Source of the DNA: Venturia oleaginea
Taxonomy: Eukaryota > Ascomycota > Dothideomycetes > Venturiales > Venturiaceae
NCBI GenBank assembly: GCA_013176395.1
Contig: JABMLP010000003.1
Location: 1-64,000 of the forward strand
Reading direction: 5' to 3'
DNA: 64,000 nt
The notes below the pieces were generated by a model, which saw only the letters and a list, made by a program, of their open reading frames with translations, ran no database searches and was not told where the DNA came from. A program made the position numbers and the translations under genes. This document shows positions 9,898-19,672 of this stretch, in pieces (the stretch's first letter is position 1; each line of letters starts with the position of its first letter).

Positions 9898-12800
9898 TCA
9901 ATCATCTCTCCTCTTCTGTTTGTAAGTGTTGAGCGGCCTCCTACTAAATAGGAGACGTCGCTCCTTGGTTCGGGTCGCTTCTCTTAAGAGCCGTCGTTGC
10001 TCGCTCCATCGTTTGCAATCGAATAGGAAATGCTGCACGCTTTCCACGACTCCGCATTCTTCGCACAATGGCGACTCCACCGCTCCGATTCGGTTCAGGT
10101 ACTTGTTCAGTCGGCAATGTGACGTCCGTAATTGAGCTAGGGTTTGGGCCTCTGTTTTGGATAGCTGGTTATAGATGGTGCGCGTGTGTTTTCCAGGGAT
10201 AGCAGCATCGATAGATTTGGTGAATCTCCCTCCTCGCAGTGGTTTATTGCTTGGCTGACAGCTCTTTTTTGCTTGCCTAATCAGTGCTGAGCATAGTCGT
10301 ATCTCTGACGGGACTGCGCTCCCTGCTTTGGTACTTCTTTTGGCCATGTTGTCTGCCGCTTCGTTGCCCTTGATGCCAGAGTGTGCCGGGATCCATCGAA
10401 GAACCACGGCAATACCCTTTTGATGTAATTGCTGCGTAGCTGACAAGATATCCTTGATGATATGCTGGCCTGACTGCAGTCTCGGCTTGCGGATACTCTT
10501 CAGCGCACTCTGATTGTCCGAGAAGATGGTGAGTTTTCCTTCTGCCGGGATCATTGTCCATACTGCCAGCTGGCTCAGAGCAGTACTGATTGCTTTCAGC
10601 TCTGTCGCGTATACATTGCCGTTTGCTGCCAATCCCGTTGTTGCGTACTGCTCGAGTATAGTCCTGTTTTCGTCTGGTAGAATGTACACCATACCTGTCC
10701 CTAGCAAGCCATTTCTACCTGAGCCGTCGGTGTAGCAGTGGATTTCGTCTCTGTCTTATGTTGTGGTAGGTTTTACAGCTTCGTCGCGTTCTTCGATAAT
10801 CATGCTGGGCCCCTCGATCCACGGTGCTTTTGCAAATGGTGTGACTGTCTCAGTCTGGGACATATTAATTCCTGCAAACCTGTCTGCCAACAGGCCAAGT
10901 GACGAGCGAAGCTTGAATGATTGATGTACTGCTTTTATACTGGATCTCAATGGGTGGCGCTTAGGTAGTGTGTTTAGCTTAACCCACAAGCCTATCCATT
11001 TCCCTGTCTGTCGTTGCTGGAAGGTCCCGATCGATGCCTCCGACTGCGCAATATCTAGCGCTGTAGTTCGGAAACATCCAACAATGGCTTGTGCCCCCCA
11101 TCTTTGGTGTCGTTCAAGCAAGCGTGTATCTTTGGCGTTCAACGCTGTTGCCCAGACTGATGATGCGTAGTCGACAACTGACGCCACTGTCGCTTCAAAC
11201 AGCTGCCGTGCCTGCTTCGTACGAAGACCACTCAGTCTCTTCAGCCGGATCGCCGCATCGTGTCCCTTTGTAGCTGCTCTGGCAGCCTGTAGGTGGCACT
11301 TCAATTTTCGGTCGAGAATAATGCCTAGAAGCTTGACGGAGGAGCCTGGCACCACCGAGCAGCCTCCAATTTGAATTGGCGTCGTTGACAGTCTTTCTGC
11401 GCTTGGTGTGAAGTGGATGAAGGCTGTCTTTTTGGGCTCAAATGTAGCTCCACTACGACGTTCCCACTGCTCCGCTTTTGGTATCACTGTCTCTTGAAGC
11501 ACCCGAGTATTTTCCTCAGCATTTGGCCCGGTGACCCAAACAGAGTAGTCATCCACGTACGCAATTGCGCCTTATTGCCGGCTGATCTTTCTCTCTACCA
11601 GGTCAGCGTTGAAGAAGAGGTAGAGTATTGGGGATAGAGGTGAGCCTTGAGGCAGCCCTGGGGAATGCAAATCTACTTCCTCGCTGCTCTGCCCGTTCAC
11701 TGTAATGCTTGCTCTCCTGCCTGAGCAGAAGTTCTCAATCCAACGAACAAGCTCCTCTCGAATACGTCGTCTTTGTAATCTGGCCAAGAGTACTTCTTTG
11801 TTGACCCCGTTGTACGCTCCTTTGACGTCAAAACTGAGCAGGCTAAGGACTCGGCACCTTCTTCGCGCCTGTTTGATGCGGTCGGTGAGGAGCAGCAGTG
11901 CCTGTTCTGTGCTACGTTGCTTCCGAGCTCCAAAATGATTCTCTGGTAGGAGGCCGTGTTCTTCAGCTAGGTAGGAGATGCGGGTAGCGACCACAGCCTC
12001 CAGTGCTTTCCCTAGGGTTGCTAGCAACGAGATTGGTCGATACGTGTTTGGCTGTGTATAGTCGTCTTTTGCTGGCTTTCGAAGTGGTAGGATTCGCGCG
12101 CATTTCCACTGCGCTGGGAGGATGCCTTGTGTCATACACGCTTGAAACAATCTCGTTATCTCGTCTTGGAGGACTGGCCAGAGCTGTCTCCATACAACCG
12201 CGGGTAGACCGTCTAGGCCTGGTGCTTTGTGTGCTTTCATGCCCATGATCGCTTCTTCGATTTCGTATTTTGTTAGTGCTAGTGATGGGAGTTGTGTTGC
12301 TCGCTGCTCTGCTGCTGGTTCTGGCTCGATCACCTCAGCCGCCGGGGAAAAGAAGGCTTGCAGCAGGATAGATCCAATCTCTTCTTTACTTTCGGTCGTG
12401 TCGTCAGAGTTTGGCCTCACTAGTTCTGTAATCTTTGCAAAAGAGGGGGTACTCTCTGGATCAAGATACTTAGCGGCCTTCCATACATTTTCAGCGTCGT
12501 CTAGGAATTCCTTCCAGTGAGTGTTTCTTTCCGATCGGATTGCTCGATGGTACGTGCTTTGAGCTTCTCTGGCTTCCGTTCGGAGCCGCTGCAGTGTTTG
12601 GTGTGTGAGAGCGTTCGTTTCGGTCGTCCACCGGCTCGCCTTAACTTCTCTGCATAGCTGTCTTCTGACGTGTGTGTATTCCTTGCGAAGGTTGGTCAGA
12701 TATGGTGTTCACCATGGTTTTTGGTACGGCGACGGTTTTGCAAGAGGAACGTATTGCTCGATAACAGGGACTACCACTTCCATCAATCGTTGCAGCATAT

Positions 12801-13700
12801 CGTCCACGTTTTCCTCTGCATTCTCTTCAGGTGGGGCAACTGCTTGCCGCTGCTTTGCGTGTTCTACCTCCTGGCGGATGCGCTCCCAATCTGCATTTTT
12901 GTAAAGTCGTCTGGGTGTTGTGGTCTCCTCCACGCACGTCATAGCTAATGTCGCACTGATGGGCCGGTGGTCCGATCCGTGTTCGTTGACGTGGAATCCA
13001 CACCGTACCAAGATGTCGGTGAGAGCCGGTGAGGTGAGGAAGAGGTCGATGGTACTGCTTACTTGCGTTCCGTAGAATGTGGCCTCTCCCCTGGGGACAA
13101 GATTAGAGAGTTGATATACCGCCATATACTCAACGATGGCGTCTGCTTCATCCTGTTGCCTTGTTTCTGCTACTTGCTCGCCTCCCCAGAGCTGGTCGTG
13201 TCGGTTGAAATCTCCGGTGATGAGAAGTTCTGGCTCGTGTCCAAGCTCTTGAGCTGTATCTTTGATTGCATCTTCTAGTAACTGAAGCCGTTCTGTCACT
13301 GCGGTCTTGTCCCGCTCTCGGTGTGCTTCTCCTGCTGGCACGTACACTGAAGCTGTAAAGATGACTTTGCCTTGAGTTTTGATAAGGATTGCTGTGATGT
13401 CGGGAGACGCAATCGGGATCTGTTTGTAGTCGAGCGTTTTCCGGGCCCAGATCTTCGATCGGATAGGCCATGTGTCGTCTCTAGAGCACGTTGGGAAAAT
13501 CTGAATAAATTTGTTGTTTGTTGCTGGTGCCGCCATTACCTGCCCTGTCTGTCTTTTGAAGCAGTGTGGTTCTTGTATTAGCAGCGCGTCGAAATCTCTG
13601 ATAGATTCGTCGTTAAGTAGGCTAGGTAGCGTCTCTCTCCTCTTCCCTGTGTTATATGAAATTACGTTGAAATGTCCTCTTGTTGTCGCTCGGGTTGTAT
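9898..13700 (-). pseudogene. LINE ORF2: endonuclease, reverse transcriptase, RNase H
   Basis: This is the polyprotein that nicks the target and reverse-transcribes the RNA. Endonuclease motifs are QEPH near 13590, GDFNRHDQLWGG near 13210 and SDHRPI near 12970. RT motifs are YRPISLL near 12035, SFDVKGAYN near 11830, GLPQGSPLSP near 11640 and AYVDD near 11560. RNase H has TDGSGRNG near 10720, the ATELKAI and FSDNQSAL boxes, and WIPAHSGIKGNEAAD near 10380. The C-terminal CEECG...HFLFDC knuckle is near 10050. Stops at about 12708 (TGA), 11574 (TAA) and 10755 (TAA) look like CGA or CAA mutations. Confidence 0.92.
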
Positions 13701-13820
13701 CTAACGTAGATGGCGCGCTCGGGTCTGTTCCATCGCTTTCTTGTACTCAGGGCATCCTGTGTCCGTTGCTCGATGGGCGTCTCCACAGTTGCGGCATTTG
13801 AGATGCTGCTCTACACAGTC

Positions 13821-15048
13821 CTACGCTTCGTGCCCAATACACGCGCAGTTAGCACACGTCAGCTCATTGTTGCACCGTGTGCTCATGTGTCCAAACTGTT
13901 GGCATCGGTAGCATCGTCTCGGTCTTGGTCGATACTCATACGGGCTGACCCGGGCCAACTCTCCTCCAATCTCGAGCTGTTTCAGCGCTCTGTCAGCTTC
14001 TATCTTAGAGCTGAGGTATACCAGGATGGAGCAATAGTTCTTGTATGGGTCAGGTTTGCTGAGCATAGAGATCTTTGTAATGGTGACGTTGTTCTCCTCG
14101 GACATATCCGCTTTCAGACTGCTTTTCAGCGTGATTCGATCTTCGTTCAGTATAGCCATTTTGTCCACGCGATCGACCTTAACGGGGTACCACTTCTCGC
14201 CTTGAACAGACGCGCCAGAAAAGAATTTGAGCCATTGCTCCTGGTTCTGCCGTATTACCTGCTCGTCCTCCTCTAACTTGAGGACAACTCGGACCAGTTT
14301 TGTTTCTCTGCCAATTTTCTCGATTCCTGCAACATGTATGTCCTTTGTAGCTTGCCCTGCCGCAATGGCATCCTTTACTCTCTCTTTATCTCGATAGGGT
14401 TTGTGAGGTCAATGTGTGTGTGAGCGCGTGCGAAGTTGAGAGTTAGGCCGGGTCTGCTGATCGATGAGGTGTTTGTATTACTTGCTTGCTGACTGATAGA
14501 AGCAGGTAGAGTAAGTGAGTTAGTCCTAGCTACAGACACGTACGACTGTGCTGGTGAGCTGATTAGTGGGTTTGCCCGCGATAGCTGAGCTTGTATCAAA
14601 CAAATATCCTTTCTTAGCTGCTGGGTTTCCTGGGCAAGTTGCTCCCGGAGCTGCTTAGTTTCCTGAAGGAGTTCTCTTTCATCTCCTTCATCTCATTCTG
14701 GAATGTTACGTCACGTTGTTGGAGAGTGTTTCGCAGGTCTTCGATAACCTTTCTGTTACTTGTTGCGTCGCCTTGAAGCTGTACCAGAATTTGGAGTATC
14801 TCTCTGACCGGTATCTCGCCGTTGTCTTCAGGTATTTGCGCTGCACGCTGTGATTTAGCCCTCGGTGCTTTGGCTACCTCAGTACGCTTCTGCTGGTTCA
14901 GGGAGCCGTCCATTATCGCTGCTGTTCTGCCTTTGCTTGCTATAGTTGACTGTCGTAGCGTTGGGCCGGTTGGCTTTGCCATCGGAGGGGGCGTAGTTGG
15001 CGCACTTCTTTCCTGCAACGGCGTAGTTGGTCCTTCTATTAGAGACAT
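13821..15048 (-). pseudogene. LINE ORF1 (gag-like, zinc-knuckle)
   Basis: This is an RNA-binding nucleocapsid-like protein of the LINE. It starts at an ATG at 15048 and has a Pro/Thr-rich N-terminus and a coiled-coil region (QETKQLREQLAQETQQLRKD) reached only after a frame change near 14650. The middle domain ends in CYRCQQFGHMSTRC, with further CCHC motifs (CANCACIGHEA, CRNCGDAHRATDTGC). A stop near 14375 and the TAG at 13821 inside the second knuckle break the frame. Confidence 0.82.
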
Positions 15049-15472
15049 CTGGATCTCTTATTCTCAAGGCAATACCGAGTATCTTGAGTTTGATTAGTTA
15101 GGTTGGGTGCCTGTCGTGCGTGTTGTCGTTCTGGGGCTGCTGTGATGTGTTCGCCTTGGTTGATCGCCCTTTGTGTATCGCTCCACCACCAACGCGACTT
15201 CGAAGGAATCTACGCGTTATACGACGCAGAATTTCTAGTGCTTGCTATTACTGTCTATAATAACTGGTCAAGTAGATTCCATCTAACTAAGAGGTCCACC
15301 TTCACCATCTAGCACTAGCACGCGAACACCAGCTGATTTAGCTTTGTAGATTTCCCGCCTTCAGTTTGCCCAAAAAATGACACCAGACTTGGCTTTCGTG
15401 TATCCCGCATGATCTAAGCAATTGTAATAGATACGTCTGGATGGTACGTTGATTTCATTAGATCCGGGAAGC

Positions 15473-17076
15473 TTGATTGATTGATTGATTTTATCCTACT
15501 CGGTTGCAGCCGCTTAATCAGGCAGCTATGTCCGGTTAGGAGGACTTCATCAGACAGCCGACACGTGATAGATTATATAATCCACCGCGCCCCACTTCGC
15601 CCCATTCACTGAAACAAGACCAGCTGTCCCCTCCGTCCTCCCTCTTTTCCCTTAACCAGTATCTCCAAATGCCCGCTGGCTCTTGTAGATACTGGTTATT
15701 CTGCTAGTATATCTGTGCTATGTAGACTCAAGAGGCAATGCCTCGTGTTTCGCTATCCTTCTACCTACAGTCTCCCTCTAATGCTCAGCTTTGTCTATCT
15801 GTTTCGCCTTATCCCTCAAGGCCAATGGGTTCCCTAAGTATGTTTCTGCTTGTGAAAGTTGCCTTGCACCAGATTCCTATGCGGCGGTGTACTTGGTTGT
15901 GTGATGCTGGAGACAATAGTAACCATCGTAGTCGTGATTTCGCTGCTTGGGTGTGATACTCCGGGTATGCCCGTGGACGAGGCTGTCTGGTAGCTGCCGT
16001 ATTGTATGGCGCCGATCGTGCTATAGACCTGCCGTCTTATAGTCGGAGCCTATCTGCTGCTAGTCGCTCTCCCTACTTGCTATATCGCGCTCCTACTCTT
16101 GCCAATGCCATAACTGGGACGCAACAGTCTGGGGAGAGGCTCAAGGCTACGTCTGCTGGCTTGTAGGGAGGGGATTTGCCGCCAATAAGCTCCTTCTATA
16201 CGTCCTTACTGCTTACTGTGTTGCGCACCTACTCTTGCCAATGCCATAACTGGGACGCGACAGTTTGGGGAGAGGCTCAAGGCTCTGGACATCAGCTTGC
16301 AGCAGGACGGTTTGCGGAGACGATAGTAGATGAGGTTCTCTAGCAGCTGCCGTATCGTGTCGCACCGATTGTGTTGTAGACCTGTCGTCTTATAGTCGGA
16401 GCCTATCTGCTGCTAGTCGCTCTCCCTGCTTGCTATATCGCGCACCTACTCTTGCCAATGCCATAACTGGGACGCAACAGTCTGGGGAGAGGCTCAAGGC
16501 TACGTCTGCTAGCTTACAGGGAGGGGATTTGCCGCCAATAGGCTTCTTCTATGCGTCCTTACTACTTACTGTGTCGCGCACCTACTCTTGCCAATGCCAT
16601 AACTGGGAGGCAACAGTTTGGGGAGAGGCTCAAGGCTCTGGGCAACAGCTTGTAGCAGGACGGTTTGCCAAGACGTTGGGAGAGGTTGTCTAGTCGTTGC
16701 AGTGGTGTGTGGTGCCGATTGTTGCGCACCGGGCGTCTGGTGTTTGAGTTGTGTTGAAGGTATTGCCGTTCTAGCAGTGACTCGTCGACTCGGAGCGTTG
16801 CAGTGTCATTTGGGGTGATGGACTAGCCAGGAGATAGTGACTAGATGGTTGCTGTTGTCTTTGGTGGACGCATCGTTCGTGTAGCTTGCTCATGTATTCG
16901 TCTGCTTGCTCTGCCGTGGCCGCGACGGCGACTCTAGAGATATCTCATCGACGCTGAGGGACGCGCGATGGCCTCTAGAGGCCGGAGCGGCCACTGGCAG
17001 AGGTGTTTTGATGATCCTTAGATGATACTTCTGTAAATTCCAAAAATTGAATTCTCGCTGTGTGTGCTGTTTTTCC
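15473..17076 (-). mobile_element. 1.6 kb CAAT-tailed retroelement, copy A
   Basis: This is a full-length copy of a non-autonomous, TPRT-type element. Its 3' tail is the (ATTG)n run at 15473, read as (CAAT)n on the sense strand, and its 5' end is near 17076. Both sides carry the 14-bp direct repeat TAGATCCGGGAAGC (15459-15472 and 17077-17090), as expected for target-primed reverse transcription. It contains the same four copies of a roughly 60-bp motif as copies B and C. Small ORFs on either strand have no known domain and many stops, so I take it as non-coding. Confidence 0.85.
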
Positions 17077-17378
17077 TAGATCCGGGAAGCGTCCATAGTC
17101 TTGAAAAATGGGAATGAATTCCGGGAGTGGTGACAGAGAGCATCGAATTTTCAGTAAAGTAAGAGACCTCCAATATTTTTTTAAGAAGGCATGATGAAGT
17201 AGACTGTGTTTCGAGTGCCCTTGTGAGATTGGGAAGCAGCATAGCAATAGTGTGAGCTTTCTATCATAGACTGGAGAAAAAGAAAAGGTCATGTGGCCAA
17301 CTGGGATATTGGATAACACTGCACATGTGGCGAAGTGATTACTACCAGTAAACGTGTTCTCATGGCAATCGTGCAAAC

Positions 17379-17481
17379 TTTAGAGCACGGCTACAATCAA
17401 ACATCCCATGGTCTCTCTGCCTCTCCCTCTGATCAACCTTATAGAGACGGTGAAATATTTGATTATAGCCGCGCTCTAAAA
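17379..17481. repeat. 103-bp MITE
   Basis: Terminal inverted repeats of about 26 bp begin TTTAGAGC(A/G)CGGCTA and end at 17481. The interior is about 50 bp with no coding potential. The size and TIR structure fit a miniature inverted-repeat transposable element. No second copy was seen in the window. Confidence 0.65.
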
Positions 17482-18682
17482 TCCACACCATATCATAAAA
17501 AGATAGCTTCTCACTTGATCCTGTGGCCGTCAAAAACAACGTGTGCATAGCTAGCAAATCGTTCTCTTTCTCGAAAGTTCTAGCATCTAAAGATAGCCAT
17601 TTATCAGCCTCTTCTGCTCAAAGAAACAAGAAATAAATGGTACTGGTATTGGAAAGCGTGAGATGGATTCTCGTCCGGAATGGAGGCTTGCAGAATCCTG
17701 TGTAATAGGCCGCAGTCATCCATGATCATTCGTGTCCAATTAGAGCTATATCAAGACAGAGACAACTGGTTACCAGCAATGAAAGACGGATGGAAGGTGA
17801 TGAAGCAGGAGGATGGTTTTTAGAGGCTGACGCGTATCGGTTAGCGCGACTTTGGTTTGCACAAAGCTATGCACGAGTTATGGAATTGCATCATCATAGC
17901 CTTGCGAACGCACCATCGAATCAATTCCCTTCTCTGCCTTGTTTCACCAATTCAACTACCTATTAGCACTCCTAGTAGACATGATCAACTTGTCCGACAA
18001 TAAAATCATGCTTTCATTCCATAACCCATAGTCTCTGCAACAATGACACGTCGACATCCTCCTACTCCAAGCTCTAGGTCTTCTTGATTCTCCTTCCACT
18101 CCTCCTAGTCCACAGCCCGCTTTCTCACCATATATCCCACCATCTTTCCAGCCTGAAAGGCCTTGGTGAATGTCTACTTTTCCGAAACTCCTTCACGCCA
18201 TGGTAGGTCATTGACGTCCACCTCTTGTTTCTCCTCTATAAGAAAGTTAGCATGAATACAATTTGGATTGGCAAGATCTGTGCCTACCAACTATGATAGT
18301 AGTCATTTGCTTACCCTTTTTCCTTGGCTTAACGGGCTCAGCCTGCTAGTATCGACCGCAAAACCCTTCCAGAAACACTCCGAACAAAGTTTCTGATGCC
18401 TAACTCGAGGTTAATTTGATGAATCTCTTACAACCTGATACGAAAGTTTGCTAACAGTTTATCCGTATCATTCTTGAATTGGGAGATTCTGTTTCAAGAG
18501 ATAAGTGAGAGAATAGGTCTTAAACCAAATACTGGTACCACCATGACAACTTGTTTCAAGAGGGAAAGAACGTCCGAGAAGGTGCTGCTTGTCTCTTTGC
18601 TGCGGTCTCTTGGGGAAAACAGCAAGAACCAGGTCAGAATCATTATCATTATTGTGCACTCCAACATTACCATCACCAATCA
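17482..18682. other. Intergenic region without supported gene
   Basis: The only ORFs in this stretch are short and overlapping, with no recognisable motifs. The flanking part 17091-17378 is equally featureless. Confidence 0.5.
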
Positions 18683-19159
18683 TCATCCATACCTGTGCCT
18701 AATCAAATGCGTCAAGCTTTTTGACGCAGCAGCGTAGCTGATGAACATTTTATCGAAAGAAGTCACCTCCCACTTCTTGGTTTCCGTATTATAAGTGACA
18801 TTCGTCAACTTCGACGTGATCTTGGAGATAGCACCACTCTCGTCGTTCCCACCAGCAATGGACCTGCTCAAGTGGTTCGCTCCAGCCACAACGGTGAAGT
18901 TGGCTTCTTTAGGGATGTTCTGAAGCTGAAAGTAATCCCGATAGTATCATTCGTTCCATTCCAGCTCGATGTTGTCCTTGACAAGCTTCTGGGCCTGGGC
19001 ATTGGCGCTTGAGATGGTTCCCTCGAATCCAGAAGAAGTGACAGCGGTGCCCGCAAATTCAGCTCCGATTGCGTTGGCTGACCCAGTTGGTGTGACTATC
19101 GCCTGCGATGTTTCAGTGTTCGGTTCCGGTCGGCTATGTAGCCATCCTCTGATCTCCAT
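18683..19159 (-). pseudogene. Unrecognised protein with one in-frame TGA
   Basis: From the ATG at 19159 a continuous reading frame reaches the stop at 18683, interrupted by a single TGA at 18947-18949 (after IELEWNE). The product would be about 158 residues, Ser/Thr/Ala-rich at first and then a mixed region (NFTVVAG, WEVTSFDKMF) that looks like a beta-rich domain. I do not recognise the family. The stop could come from a Trp codon. No signal peptide is seen. Upstream, 19160-19672 shows no gene. Confidence 0.4.
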
Positions 19160-19672
19160 GGTAGGGGTTCTCAAAGATTTCGAACCAAGAGGTAATGTTA
19201 ACTCGGGAGAAGATAACGAAGATAATCCGGATGCCAGTTATCCTTCCAGGTGGCACCACGAGAAGAATATTCTGAGTAGTATTAGTATTGATTTGCGTCT
19301 AGCGCATGAATGTGACGGCTTGCTAGGCTACTGGAATAACCAGTGTCCAAGTACCTAACAAGGCGCCATAGTACACGAACCACAGCAAGATCTATAAGTA
19401 GGCCTTGCCCCCAGCCCCCATTTACATAGCTACCTGTAGTTCACTATCACATTTAGTCCATACCTGATTGCTGCTCACGCCTTTCGTTAGTTACTACTAG
19501 CCGTGACAATGAACGGCCGAAGGCCGCCATTCTAGGAGCTCCCAAGGACTACGGAGACGCGCTAAGCTTTGTACATTGGGGTGCCAGAGACAGTAAGAAA
19601 GCATTTGGAGCGTGAAGCGGTGTGCTACCAGAGCAGCGGTAAAACCCAATAAACGATATTAAACGAGGTATT

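Larger units (their letters stand above)
9720..15100 (-). mobile_element. Tad/I-like LINE (non-LTR retrotransposon), inactive
   Basis: This is a complete but dead non-LTR element on the minus strand. ORF1 is gag-like with zinc knuckles. ORF2 has an APE-type endonuclease, RT, RNase H and a C-terminal CCHC-like motif. A 3' UTR-like tail is seen to about 9720. Several stops replace CAA, CAG or CGA codons. I could not find target duplications, so both ends are approximate. The sequence 15050-15458 is probably its 5' UTR. Confidence 0.9.

Noticed and set aside
16430..16818. Antisense ORFs repeated in the 1.6 kb elements (also 20160-20548 and 58689-59077) as a conserved protein
   Set aside because: They are conserved only because the copies are nearly identical; they are short, on the antisense strand, and have no domain or start context.
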